A DNA stretch of 64,000 nucleotides from Actinocorallia herbida. GTDB taxonomy: Bacteria; Actinomycetota; Actinomycetes; Streptosporangiales; Streptosporangiaceae. Under the pieces are notes generated by a model, which made no database searches, had not been told where the DNA came from, and saw nothing but the letters and a program-made list of their open reading frames with translations. A program made the position numbers and the translations under genes. The DNA lies in assembly GCF_003751225.1 (NCBI RefSeq), contig NZ_RJKE01000001.1, positions 7,192,001 to 7,256,000 of the forward strand, given 5' to 3'. Below, piece after piece: positions 33,800-42,234 of the stretch (its first letter is position 1; each line of letters opens with the position of its first letter).

Positions 33800-34530
33800 G
33801 CGATGAGCGCGCGGTAGGTGACGGGCCGCGCTCCGGCCCTCAGGGCGGTGTCTATCGCCGTCAGGGCCGCCTCGCGCAGGCCGGGGCGGTCGAGGTCGGC
33901 GGGGTGCAGGGCGATCCGCAGCGACCTGCCGGAGGACGCGAGGGCGCGGGCCGCGCGGACCATGAGCGCCGCGCCCGCCCGTTCCCCCGTGCCGCCGGGG
34001 CGGTGGGACAGCGCGGGGACGCGCAGGACGCGGCGGCGGTGCAGGTCGTGCACCCCGGTCTGGCTGGTCCAGTAGCCGAATCCGAGCCGGGCGAGGGCGT
34101 CGCGGGTGCCGGGCGAGGCGAGCCAGCCGGGCGGGGTGAACCCGTCGACGCGCAGGCCCGCCGTCTCCATGATCGCCAGCCCCGCGGTGAGGCGGCGGCG
34201 CGCCTCCCCGGCGTCGAGCGCGCAGAACTCGCCCGCACCGCGCGCCAGCACGGTGTTGGCCCACTGACGCAAAGGGGCGCCGCCTGGTACCCGGGTGTGG
34301 GTGAGGCCGTGCAGGGAGATCTCGTGCCTCCCGTCCAGCGCGCGCAGGCGGCCGGCGAATTCCGGGTCGGTAGCCAGGCCGCGTCCTCCCGCGAACGGTC
34401 CGGGGATGACGAGCAGGCTCGCCGGGACACCGCGCGCTTCGAGGTCGGTGAGCCAGGTCTCGGTGGCGGCCGCGGTCGCGGGCGCCACGTCGTGGACGGA
34501 GACGACCAGCCGCGCCTCACGCGACGGCAC
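33796..34530 (-). CDS. DUF2334 polysaccharide deacetylase-like protein
   Basis: The 244-residue product is a NodB-like deacetylase-fold protein of the DUF2334 type. LVVSVHDVAPAT carries the first Asp, HEISLHGLTHTR carries the HxxxH-like metal residues (about residues 72-83), and FTPPGWLASPGT is the RxPxG-equivalent loop. It probably removes an acyl group from a surface saccharide. The GTG at 34530 starts the domain and overlaps the mannosyltransferase gene by 14 bases, and its stop overlaps the next glycosyltransferase start, so the three are one unit. Confidence 0.82.
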   Translation of the reverse strand: MPSREARLVVSVHDVAPATAAATETWLTDLEARGVPASLLVIPGPFAGGRGLATDPEFAGRLRALDGRHEISLHGLTHTRVPGGAPLRQWANTVLARGAGEFCALDAGEARRRLTAGLAIMETAGLRVDGFTPPGWLASPGTRDALARLGFGYWTSQTGVHDLHRRRVLRVPALSHRPGGTGERAGAALMVRAARALASSGRSLRIALHPADLDRPGLREAALTAIDTALRAGARPVTYRALIA

Positions 34531-35638
34531 GGTCGGCCCCCGTCCCGTAGATGACCTCGCTGTAGTGACCGAGGAGCCTGTCGCAGACGGCCTCCCAGGT
34601 GTTGGCGCGGACCGAGTTGCGGGCCGCGCGGCCCATCCGCTCCCGGGTGGGGGCGTCTGCGGCGAGGGAGGCGACCGCCGCGCGCAGGGCCATCCCGTCG
34701 GACGGCTTGAACAGCAGCCCGTTGACGCCGGGGCGGACCAGGTCGAGCGGTCCGCCCGCGGCCGGTGCGACGGCGGGGAGCCCGGACGCCAGGGCTTCCT
34801 GGAGCGCCTGACAGAAGGTCTCGTTCGCCCCGGTGTGCACGAAGATGTCCAGGCAGGCCAGCAGCCGGGCGAGGTCGGGGCCGCTCTGGAACCCTGTGAA
34901 GACCGCCTCCGGCAGCAGCTTCCGCAGGCTCTCCTCCGCGGGGCCGTCCCCGATGACGACGACGCGCACGCCGGGCAGTCCGTCCAGCGCGGAGAGGAGT
35001 TCCACCTGCTTCTCCGGCGCGAGGCGGCCCATGTAGCCGACGAGGATCTCGCCGTTCGGGGCGAGGGCCGCGCGGGTGTCCGCGCAGCGGTGGTCGGGGT
35101 GGAAGCCGTCCTGGTCCACTCCCCTGCCCCAGAGCGCGAGCCGGGGGAAGTCGCGTTCTTCCAGCTCCTGGAGGGTCGGCCGGGAGGGCGCAAGGGTCCG
35201 GTCCGCCTTCGCGTGGACGTGGCGGAGCCACGACCACAGCACCGCGTCGGTGCCGCGGAAGCCGTAACCGCGGAAGAACCCGGCGATGTCGGTCTGGAAC
35301 ACCGCGACCGACGGGATGCCGAGCCGCTTCGCGGCGGTCGCCCCCGCCGCGCCGAGGACGACCGGGGAGGCGAGGTGCACGACGTCCGGCTGGAACGCGC
35401 GCAGGGCGTGCTCGACGCGACGGCCGGGGATGCCGACGACGAACGACTTGTAGACGGGGAGGGAGAGCCCGGGCACCAGTTCGACGGGGGTTCCGGCGTA
35501 GCTGTCCGGGCCGGGTGCCGGGGCGACGAGGAGTGCCTCGTGCCCGCGCGCGTCCAGGTGTTCGAGGACCCGGCAGACCGAATTGGTCACACCGTTCACC
35601 CTCGGCAGGAATGATTCCGCCACGATTGCCACCTTCAC
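34517..35638 (-). CDS. GDP-mannose-dependent alpha-mannosyltransferase, MgtA-like
   Basis: This 373-residue GT4 enzyme resembles mycobacterial MgtA (Rv0557), which adds mannose to a glucuronic-acid diacylglycerol lipid. The N-terminal VAIVAESFLPRVNGVTNSV is highly characteristic, VFQTDIAGFFRGYGF marks the acceptor region, GYMGRLAPEKQVELL begins the donor domain, and ETFCQALQEALASGLPAV is the EX7E motif. The start is taken as GTG 35638, the first codon of the conserved domain; the much longer frame upstream is not family-like. It is the first gene of a three-gene envelope glycan operon. Confidence 0.9.
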   Translation of the reverse strand: MKVAIVAESFLPRVNGVTNSVCRVLEHLDARGHEALLVAPAPGPDSYAGTPVELVPGLSLPVYKSFVVGIPGRRVEHALRAFQPDVVHLASPVVLGAAGATAAKRLGIPSVAVFQTDIAGFFRGYGFRGTDAVLWSWLRHVHAKADRTLAPSRPTLQELEERDFPRLALWGRGVDQDGFHPDHRCADTRAALAPNGEILVGYMGRLAPEKQVELLSALDGLPGVRVVVIGDGPAEESLRKLLPEAVFTGFQSGPDLARLLACLDIFVHTGANETFCQALQEALASGLPAVAPAAGGPLDLVRPGVNGLLFKPSDGMALRAAVASLAADAPTRERMGRAARNSVRANTWEAVCDRLLGHYSEVIYGTGADRAVA

Positions 35639-35852
35639 GGGTGTGAGGGTGACGAACCGGGACGACCGATGGACCGCAGGCGGGAACCGGAAGAGAAAAC
35701 AGCAGACGAACACTCGCGCACCGTGACCCTTCGTCACTATGCTGACGCGCACTCGACCAGGCAGATCACCCCATTCCGGGTGGTCCGCGGTCCTGGTCAC
35801 TGCATCCCGACCACCTCCCCGACCACCTCCCCGACCCCCAAGGGGTGCGCCG

Positions 35853-37241
35853 ATGACCACCACTCGTTCCGGGCGGGCCTGGACATCCCAGCTCTCCGCC
35901 TATCGCGCCGCGGTCCAGCGCCGGGTCCTCCTCGTGCTCACCGCGGTCCAGGTCGTCGCGGGAATCGGCGCCGCGGCCGGGGCCGCCGCCGGAACGCTCG
36001 CCGTCCGGCACCTGTCCGGCAGCGACACCGTGGCCGGATTCGCGCAGGTCGGGGTGCTCCTGGGCGCAGCGCTCGCGGCGGTGCCCGTCGCCCGGCTCGC
36101 CGCGAGCCGGGGCCGCCGCCCCGCCCTGGCCTTCGGATACGGCTGCGGCCTGCTCGGCGCGCTGGTCGCGGCGGGCGCCGTCGCCGCCGGGTCGTGGCGG
36201 CTCCTGCTCGCCGGGCTCGTGCTGCTCGGCGGCGCGACCGCGGCGGGCCTCGCCGCGCGGTTCGCCGCGACCGACCTGTCCCGGCCCGGGCACCCCGCCC
36301 GCGACCTCAGCATCGTCGTCTGGGCGGCCACCGGAGGGTCCGTCGCCGGGCCGCTCATAGCCGGGCAGGTGGACGACACCGGAAGCCACCTCGGTGTCTA
36401 CGCGCTCACCGCCGTCGTCTTCGCGATGGCCGCCGTCGGGATCGTCGCCGGACTGCGCCCCGACCCGCTCCAGGTCGCCCATGAGGGCAGCGCGCGCGGC
36501 GCGATCGCCCCCGAGCGGTCACTGCGCTCGGCCCTGGGCGTCCTCGGCCGCTCCCCTAGCGCGCGGGTGTCCGTCATGGCCATCGCGGTGAGCCACACCG
36601 CGTCCCTCGCGCTGCTCGCGGCGACCTCCCTGCAACTCGACCGGGGCGGCGCCGACGCGGCGGACCTCGGGATCGTCCTCAGCCTGCACGTCGCGGGCAT
36701 GTACGTGCTGTCGCCGCTGATCGGGTGGTGCGCCGACCAGCTCGGCCATGTGCCCGTGCTGCTGGGCGGCCAGGTGCTGCTCGTGCTCGCCGCGCTCACC
36801 GCGGGGCTCGCCGCGCCCGGCGCGGTCGCGCAGTCCGGGGCGGCGCTGGTGCTCCTCGGCGTCGGCTGGTCCTGCGGTCTCGTCGCCGGGTCCGCCCTGC
36901 TCACCGAGTCCGTGCCGGTCGACCTGCGCCCCTCGGTCCAGGGCCTGTCGGACCTCCTCATGAACGCCGGGGCCGCCGTCGGCGTCCTGGTGGCCGGCCT
37001 CCTGGTCACCGCCGACGCCTACACGGTCCTGCCCGGCACCCTCCTCGTCCTCGCCCTCCCCATGGCCACCGCCCTCCTCCTGGCCCGCCGCATCGCCCCG
37101 GCCGCGCAGTCCACGCAATCCATGCGATCCATGCGATCCATGCCGCCCGCACCGGCCCCGCCGGCCCCCGCGCCCCCCACCGGTACGCTGCCGCCCGCCT
37201 GGCCCCCTCCCAGCGGCTCCTCAGGCCATCTGCTCACCTGA
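35853..37241 (+). CDS. Major facilitator superfamily transporter
   Basis: The 462-residue integral membrane protein has twelve predicted helices in two bundles, with ARLAASRGRRPALAFGY (about residues 76-92) as the MFS motif A loop and LIGWCADQLGHVP as its repeat in the second half. The Arg- and Asp-rich loop around residue 145 is typical of drug or metabolite exporters. The last 40 residues are Pro-rich with a SMRSMRSMP triplet from a 9-bp repeat. The ATG at 35853 follows a short run of 12-bp repeats (35806-35838). Its substrate is unknown. Confidence 0.88.
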   Translation: MTTTRSGRAWTSQLSAYRAAVQRRVLLVLTAVQVVAGIGAAAGAAAGTLAVRHLSGSDTVAGFAQVGVLLGAALAAVPVARLAASRGRRPALAFGYGCGLLGALVAAGAVAAGSWRLLLAGLVLLGGATAAGLAARFAATDLSRPGHPARDLSIVVWAATGGSVAGPLIAGQVDDTGSHLGVYALTAVVFAMAAVGIVAGLRPDPLQVAHEGSARGAIAPERSLRSALGVLGRSPSARVSVMAIAVSHTASLALLAATSLQLDRGGADAADLGIVLSLHVAGMYVLSPLIGWCADQLGHVPVLLGGQVLLVLAALTAGLAAPGAVAQSGAALVLLGVGWSCGLVAGSALLTESVPVDLRPSVQGLSDLLMNAGAAVGVLVAGLLVTADAYTVLPGTLLVLALPMATALLLARRIAPAAQSTQSMRSMRSMPPAPAPPAPAPPTGTLPPAWPPPSGSSGHLLT

Positions 37242-37260
37242 TCTCACGGCACCGCCCGCC

Positions 37261-37294
37261 AAGCGGCCCCCTCCCCCTCGGGACGGGGCCGCTT
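37261..37294 (+). terminator. Terminator of the MFS gene
   Basis: AAGCGGCCCC (37261-37270) and GGGGCCGCTT (37285-37294) form a perfect 10-bp stem 20 bases after the stop. Confidence 0.65.
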
Positions 37295-37321
37295 CGCCGT
37301 TCCCGGACCCCGGGAAAGATC

Positions 37322-37360
37322 CCGACAATGCGTCGATATCATGCCGACATGTTGTCGATA
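37322..37360. promoter_or_regulatory. Double palindromic operator before the FtsX-type exporter
   Basis: Two 17-base sites, CCGACAATGCGTCGATA (37322-37338) and CCGACATGTTGTCGATA (37344-37360), agree at 13 positions. Each has CGACA..TGTCG-type symmetry, perfect in the second. Their 22-base phasing fits two TetR dimers. The TetR gene is third in the operon, so autoregulation is likely. Confidence 0.7.
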
Positions 37361-37386
37361 AAACCCCTCCGCACGGAGGTCGGCCG

Positions 37387-38508
37387 ATGTTCCTAGCCCT
37401 GCGCGAACTGCGCTTCGCCCGTGCCCGCTTCGGTCTCATGGGCGCCGTCGTCGCGCTCATCGCCGCACTGATGGTGCTGCTGTCCGGGCTCGCCGACGGC
37501 CTCGTGGACGACGGCGTCTCCGGCCTGAAGCGCCTGCCGGTCACCTCCTTCGCCTTCGAGAGCGGCGTCCAGCACGACGCCGCGTTCACCCGCAGCGTCG
37601 TCGACACCGCCGACGCGGCGACCTGGACCGGACGGACGGGCGTCACCGCCGCCGCCCCGTTCGGCCTGTCCCTCGCCAACACCGAGAGCGACCGCGGCGT
37701 CGAACTCGACCTGGCGCTGTTCGGCGTGGAGGCCGGGTCGTTCCTCGCCCCGGCCGCCGCCCGCGGCACCGGCCTCGGCTCCCCCGACGGCATCGTCGTC
37801 AGCCCCACCGCGCTCGCCGACGGACTGGCTCTCGGCGACACCGTCACCGTCGATCGGATAGGCACCCGCCTGAAGGTGGTCGGGGTGCTCGACGCCCAGC
37901 ACACCTTCGGCCACGTGGACGTCGCCTACCTCCCACTGCGCGTCTGGCAGGAGGTCCACGCGGGGCTGCGCCCCGGCGAGAACGCCTCCCCGCGCGTCTA
38001 CGAGCAGGCCACCGCCATCGCGGTCCGCGGCGAGGGAGCGGACCTCGCCGCCGCCGACCAGGCCGCGGGCACCGAGAGCCTCACCCTCAAGGAGTCCTTC
38101 GACGCCTCCCCCGGATACCGCGCCGAGACCTCGACGCTGCTGCTCATCGAGGTGTTCCTGTACGCCATCTCCGCACTCGTCGTCGGGGCGTTCTTCACCG
38201 TCCTGACGATCCAGCGCAAGCCCGAGATAGCCGTGATGCGCGCGATGGGCGCCCCGACCGGCCACCTCCTGCGGGACGCCCTGGCCCAGGCCCTGATCCT
38301 GCTGCTGGCCTTCGTCGCCCTGGGCGTCGCGGTCGGCGTCGGGCTCGGCGCGTTCATGGACGGCGGCGGCGTGCCGTTCCGGCTGGCCGCCGGATCCGTC
38401 GCGGGCGCGGCGGCCCTGCTCGTCGCGCTCGGCACGGCGGGCGCCCTCCTCGCCGTGCTGCGCATCGCCTCCGTCGATCCGCTGACCGCGCTGGGAGGAG
38501 CCCGATGA
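37387..38508 (+). CDS. FtsX/MacB-type ABC transporter permease
   Basis: The 373-residue protein has one N-terminal helix (about residues 14-38), a large extracellular MacB-type domain (about 40-250) and three C-terminal helices. LTIQRKPEIAVMRAMGAPTGHLLRDAL (about 275-301) is the conserved FtsX coupling loop. Such permeases work mechanically, moving lipids or peptides or acting as signalling subunits. GGAGGT precedes the ATG at 37387. It forms an ATGA overlap with its ATPase gene and is followed by a TetR regulator. Confidence 0.92.
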   Translation: MFLALRELRFARARFGLMGAVVALIAALMVLLSGLADGLVDDGVSGLKRLPVTSFAFESGVQHDAAFTRSVVDTADAATWTGRTGVTAAAPFGLSLANTESDRGVELDLALFGVEAGSFLAPAAARGTGLGSPDGIVVSPTALADGLALGDTVTVDRIGTRLKVVGVLDAQHTFGHVDVAYLPLRVWQEVHAGLRPGENASPRVYEQATAIAVRGEGADLAAADQAAGTESLTLKESFDASPGYRAETSTLLLIEVFLYAISALVVGAFFTVLTIQRKPEIAVMRAMGAPTGHLLRDALAQALILLLAFVALGVAVGVGLGAFMDGGGVPFRLAAGSVAGAAALLVALGTAGALLAVLRIASVDPLTALGGAR

Positions 38509-39200
38509 GCGCCACCTCGACCACCCCGGACGGCCTCGCCCTGCGGGGTGTGTCCCTGCGGCTCGGCGACGGCGAGGAGTACGTCCAGGCCCTCGACGGG
38601 GTCGACCTGACCGTCGCCCGCGGCGAGTTCGCCGCCGTCGTCGGCCCGTCGGGCGCGGGCAAGTCGAGCCTCCTCGCGGTCGCGGGCGGGCTCACCCGGC
38701 CGACCTCGGGCACGGTGACGGTCGCGGGGCGCGACCTGCTCGCCGGTTCCCGGCGGGACCGGGCGCGGCTGCGCCGCGAGGAGATCGGGTTCGTGTTCCA
38801 GTCCGGCAACCTCATCCCCGCGCTCACCGCCGCCGAGCAGCTCGTCCTGCCCACCCGCTGGGCGGGCCGCGGCGGGCGCCGGGGACCCGGGGCACGGACG
38901 CTGCTCGCCGACCTCGGCCTCGCCGACAAGGCCGACCGGCGGCCCGACCGGCTGTCCGGCGGGGAGCGCCAGCGCGTCGGCATCGCCCGCGCGCTCGTGA
39001 CCGCGCCCAGCCTCGTCCTGGCCGACGAGCCGACGGCCTCGCTCGACCGGGCCCGCAGCCACGAGGTGGTGGCGCTGCTGGCCCGCGAGGCTCGGGCCAG
39101 GAACGTCGCCGCGGTCATGGTGACGCACGACCTGGACGTCCTGGCGCACTGCGACACCGTCTACGAGATGATTGACGGGAGGCTGACACGCGCACAGTGA
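38505..39200 (+). CDS. ABC transporter ATP-binding protein, LolD/MacB type
   Basis: The 231-residue ATPase pairs with the FtsX-type permease. Walker A is VGPSGAGKSS, signature LSGGERQR, Walker B LVLADEPTASLD, and the switch is MVTHDLDVL. The FVFQSGNLIPALTAAEQL Q-loop is typical of the LolD/MacB branch. It ends nine bases before the TetR start. Confidence 0.94.
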   Translation: MSATSTTPDGLALRGVSLRLGDGEEYVQALDGVDLTVARGEFAAVVGPSGAGKSSLLAVAGGLTRPTSGTVTVAGRDLLAGSRRDRARLRREEIGFVFQSGNLIPALTAAEQLVLPTRWAGRGGRRGPGARTLLADLGLADKADRRPDRLSGGERQRVGIARALVTAPSLVLADEPTASLDRARSHEVVALLAREARARNVAAVMVTHDLDVLAHCDTVYEMIDGRLTRAQ

Positions 39201-39209
39201 GGGGGGCCC

Positions 39210-39794
39210 GTGCCGAAGATCCAGGCGGCCACGGTCGCCGAGCACCGCGCCCTTCGGCGCCGTGCCCTGCTGGACGCGGCCCGGGCCATCCTCGCCGAGA
39301 CCGGCGGCAAGGAGCCGCCGGGTCTCGGGGCGGTCGCCGAGCGCGCGGGCCTGGCGCGCCCGAGCGTCTACCAGTACTTCAAGTCCCGCGACGCGCTGCT
39401 CGCCGCCCTGATCGAGGACATGTTCCCGCAGTGGACGGCCTTCGTGAACGCCCGGATGGACGAGGCGGAAGGGGACGGCGCCAAGATCCTCGCCTACGTG
39501 GAGGCCAACCTCCACCTCGTGGCGAGCGGCGAGCACGCGATCGTCCAGGCGCTGGCCACCCTCGCCGACAGCGAGGTGGTGATGCGCTCCAGCGGGGCGC
39601 TGCACGAGGGACTGCGCGGGCCGCTGGTCGCCGCGCTCGCCGCGCACGGGGCCGCCCGGCCCGAGGAGACCGCGGACCTCCTGCACTCGATCGTGCTGCG
39701 CGCGGGCAGGATGATCGAGGAGGGCCTGGACGAGCGCGCCGCCTCCGGCCTCGTCCGCGAACTCCTCGGCCCGTACCTGCGCCTCACCCCGTGA
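39210..39794 (+). CDS. TetR family transcriptional regulator
   Basis: The 194-residue product has the TetR helix-turn-helix at about residues 12-58 (RRALLDAARAILAETG, GLGAVAERAGLARPSVYQYF) and a helical ligand domain. GAGGGGGGC precedes the GTG at 39210. It is third in the operon with the FtsX-type exporter, and the paired palindromes at 37322-37360 are its likely target. The inducer may be a substrate of the exporter. It converges with the dimethylargininase gene, with only four bases between. Confidence 0.9.
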   Translation: MPKIQAATVAEHRALRRRALLDAARAILAETGGKEPPGLGAVAERAGLARPSVYQYFKSRDALLAALIEDMFPQWTAFVNARMDEAEGDGAKILAYVEANLHLVASGEHAIVQALATLADSEVVMRSSGALHEGLRGPLVAALAAHGAARPEETADLLHSIVLRAGRMIEEGLDERAASGLVRELLGPYLRLTP

Positions 39795-39798
39795 GAGG

Positions 39799-40590
39799 TC
39801 AGGGGCGGAGTTCGAGGGTGCAGCACTTGGGGCCGCCGCCGGCCTTGTGGAGTTCGGTGAGGTCGACGGGGACCGGCTGGTAGCCCTCGGCTTCGAGGGT
39901 GCGGGCGAGATCTGTCGCGGCCGCGGTGAGGACGACGTGCTCGCCGTCGCAGACCGCGTTGAGGCCGAACTCGACGGCGTCGGCCTCGGCCGCCTCGACG
40001 GCCTTGGGGAAGCGCTCGCGGAGGAGGGCGAGGCTCTCGGTGGCGAAGGCTCCCGGGTAGTAGCAGATGTTGTCCCCGCCGAGCGTGAACAGGGCGGTGT
40101 CCAGGTGGTAGAAGCGCGGGTCGACGAGGCGGAGCGACAAGACGGGGCGGCCGAGGAAGTCCTCGGCCTCGCGATGGGCGGCGAGGGTCGTGCGAAAGCC
40201 CGTACCGGCGAGGATGACGTCGTCCAGGGTCAGCAGGTCGCCTTCGCCCTCGTTCACCTCGCGGGGGCTGCGTACCTCGGCATAGCCGTGGGCGCGGAAC
40301 CACGCCTCGTAAGCCGGGCCCTCGGCCGCGCGCTCAGGGTGGACGAACCGGGCGCCGTAAACGCGGCCGTCGACGACCGTCGCGCCGTTGGCGGCGAACA
40401 CCATGTCGGGCAGTCCGGGCTCCGGTTCGATGAGCTCCACGGTGTGGCCCAGGCTGAGGTGGACCGCGCGCAGGGCCTCCCACTGCTTAACGGCCCTTGC
40501 CGGGTCGGCGCCGCGCGCGGGATCCATCCAAGGGTTGATGGTGTAAGTGACGTCGAAGTGGGTGGGTCGACACATGAGGTAGTGGGCCAT
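39799..40590 (-). CDS. N(G),N(G)-dimethylarginine dimethylaminohydrolase (dimethylargininase)
   Basis: The 263-residue protein is a member of the amidinotransferase/dimethylargininase family, which removes dimethylamine from methylarginines to give citrulline. The five-bladed propeller motifs are in order: PDMVFAANGA, GEGDLL, the catalytic His in FYHLDTALF (about residue 160) and the nucleophile Cys in GGGPKCCTLEL near residue 255; a second Cys is next to it. Related enzymes act on arginine or on ornithine-pathway substrates. The ATG at 40590 starts the domain. Three TGCGT half sites 11 and 21 bases apart upstream may bind an Lrp-type regulator. Confidence 0.88.
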   Translation of the reverse strand: MAHYLMCRPTHFDVTYTINPWMDPARGADPARAVKQWEALRAVHLSLGHTVELIEPEPGLPDMVFAANGATVVDGRVYGARFVHPERAAEGPAYEAWFRAHGYAEVRSPREVNEGEGDLLTLDDVILAGTGFRTTLAAHREAEDFLGRPVLSLRLVDPRFYHLDTALFTLGGDNICYYPGAFATESLALLRERFPKAVEAAEADAVEFGLNAVCDGEHVVLTAAATDLARTLEAEGYQPVPVDLTELHKAGGGPKCCTLELRP

Positions 40591-40624
40591 GCCGCAACTG
40601 TAGAAAGCGGAAAGGCGCGAACCA

Positions 40625-40662
40625 ATGCGTCGATCATGCGTTCTACCCGTAAATCATTGCGT
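40625..40662. promoter_or_regulatory. Helically phased TGCGT half sites before dimethylargininase
   Basis: ATGCGT at 40625 and 40636 and TTGCGT at 40657 are 11 and 21 bases apart, all on one face of the helix. No matching regulator gene is in the window. Confidence 0.3.
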
Positions 40663-40688
40663 GATCGATGGGCTGGACAGCGAATCAT

Positions 40689-41585
40689 TCAGGGGTAATG
40701 CACGCCCGTCAGTTCCTCCGACGCCTCCCACAGCCTGCGGCCGTGCTCGGGGTCGTCGCCGCGCGGGTGCAGGGCGGTCCGGACGGGCGCGCCGCGCGCG
40801 AGCAGCCGGGGGCCGTAGCACTCGCCGCCGCGCGCCGCTGGGTCGGTCGCCGCGCGCAGCGTCGGCAGCGCGCCCGCCGCGCCGGACTGGGCGAGGACCC
40901 GGCCGAGCGTGTAGGTCACGGCCTCCGCCCGGCTCCCGCTGGACTTCGCGGAACTCGCGGTGAGCTCGGTGTCGGCGTAGCCGGGGTGCGCGGCGAGGCT
41001 CGCGACGCCGGGGACCCGCCGGCCGAGTTCCTTGGCGAACACGAGGTTGGCGAGCTTGGCACGGCCGTAGGCGAGCCACTTGGAGTAGTTCCGCTCGCCC
41101 TGGAGGTCGGTGAAGTCGATGCTGCGGGCCGCGTTGGACATCAGGCTGGTCACCGTGACGACCCGGCCGCCTTCGCGCCGCAGGAGCGCGGGCAGCAGCA
41201 GACCGGTGAGCGCGAAGTGGCCGAGGTGGTTCGTGCCGAACTGCCGCTCGAACCCGTCGGCGGTCACCGCGCGCGGGATCGCCATGACGCCGCCGTTGTT
41301 GATGAGCACGTCGAGCGGTTCCTTCACCTGCGCGTCGGCGAAGGCCCGGACGGAAGACAGGTCGGCGAGGTCGACGATCCCGAGGGAGACCCGCGCCCCG
41401 GGCACGGCCTTGGCGATGCCGGCCAGCGCGGCCTCACCGCGCTCCGCGCTCCGGCAGGCCAGCACCGTGTCGGCGCCGTGCCGGGCCAGCTCCAGCGCGG
41501 TCTTGAGCCCGATCCCGCTGTTGGCGCCGGTGACGATCACACGCCTGCCGGCAAGGTCGGGGATGTCCGCCGCCGTCCAACCCAT
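40689..41585 (-). CDS. Short-chain dehydrogenase/reductase
   Basis: The 298-residue protein is an SDR oxidoreductase close to the retinol-dehydrogenase/WWOX-like group. VTGANSGIG (about residues 20-28) is the cofactor motif, INNGGVM follows beta-4 (the usual NNAG is changed to NNGG), and the catalytic Ser-Tyr-Lys set is in SLMSN and YGRAKLAN (about 170-177). The ATG at 41585 has GGGAG upstream; the extra 29 residues in frame cover the promoter. The upstream operator-like ACCAAGCGCT site is shared with the deazaflavin oxidoreductase gene. Confidence 0.9.
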   Translation of the reverse strand: MGWTAADIPDLAGRRVIVTGANSGIGLKTALELARHGADTVLACRSAERGEAALAGIAKAVPGARVSLGIVDLADLSSVRAFADAQVKEPLDVLINNGGVMAIPRAVTADGFERQFGTNHLGHFALTGLLLPALLRREGGRVVTVTSLMSNAARSIDFTDLQGERNYSKWLAYGRAKLANLVFAKELGRRVPGVASLAAHPGYADTELTASSAKSSGSRAEAVTYTLGRVLAQSGAAGALPTLRAATDPAARGGECYGPRLLARGAPVRTALHPRGDDPEHGRRLWEASEELTGVHYP

Positions 41586-41614
41586 CGCACACTCCCGAGT
41601 CGCGCGCTCGACCG

Positions 41615-41632
41615 ACCAAGCGCTCGATTGTT
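41615..41632. promoter_or_regulatory. TetR-type operator candidate before the SDR gene
   Basis: ACCAAGCGCTCGATTGTT lies 30 bases before the start codon and matches 11805-11822 at 16 of 18 positions. Confidence 0.4.
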
Positions 41633-41696
41633 CCTGGGACGTGAACTTAGACCGGCGGTCCATGGAGGGCAAGAGCGGCGGACACCCGCACGGGGA

Positions 41697-42182
41697 TCAA
41701 GCGGTCAGGGCGGCTTCGACGGCCGCGACGAGGGTGTCGTCGTCCGGTTCGGTCTGGGGGGAGAAACGGGTGACGGAGCCGTCCGGAGCGACGAGGAACT
41801 TCTCGAAGTTCCAGCGGATGTCACCGGTGTGGCCGGTGGCGTCCGGGACGTCCACGAGGGCGGTGTACAGGGGGTGCCTGTCCGGGCCGTTCACCTCGAC
41901 CTTCTCGGTGAGCGGGAAGGAGACGCCGTACGTCGTCGAGCAGAACGTGGCGATCTCCTCCGCGGTGCCCGGTTCCTGGCCGAGGAACTGGTTGCAGGGC
42001 ACGCCGAGAACGGTGAAACCGCGCTCGGCGTACTTCTTCTGGAGCTCTTCCAGCCCCGCGTACTGAGGGGTGAGACCGCACTTGGAGGCGACGTTGACCA
42101 CGAGCACGGCCTTGCCCTTGTACCGGGCCAGATCGGCCGGTCCACCCTGGAGAGATCCGATCTCCACATCGAGAGCACTCAT
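41697..42182 (-). CDS. Glutathione peroxidase-family thiol peroxidase
   Basis: The 161-residue product is a Cys-type glutathione peroxidase. The peroxidatic Cys is in NVASKCGLTPQY (about residue 35), the Gln in CNQFLGQEPGT (about 70) and the Trp-Asn in RWNFEKFLV (about 124). PCNQFLGQEPG also supplies the resolving-type Cys used in thioredoxin-dependent members. Actinobacteria lack glutathione, so the enzyme probably reduces lipid or hydrogen peroxides with thioredoxin or mycothiol-linked electrons. Confidence 0.94.
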   Translation of the reverse strand: MSALDVEIGSLQGGPADLARYKGKAVLVVNVASKCGLTPQYAGLEELQKKYAERGFTVLGVPCNQFLGQEPGTAEEIATFCSTTYGVSFPLTEKVEVNGPDRHPLYTALVDVPDATGHTGDIRWNFEKFLVAPDGSVTRFSPQTEPDDDTLVAAVEAALTA

Positions 42183-42234
42183 GCGGCGATCTTACGGACC
42201 TCCACCCGGATGGCGAGGTGTCGGGGGTGAGGTG

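Noticed and set aside
35806-35838. 12-bp repeats before the MFS start as a regulatory element
   Set aside because: Only just over two imperfect units (CCCCGACCACCT) of simple sequence in a GC-rich leader; likely slippage.
37110-37145. 9-bp repeat at the end of the MFS gene
   Set aside because: Three ATCCATGCG units encode a short SMR repeat in a disordered tail; no function is evident.
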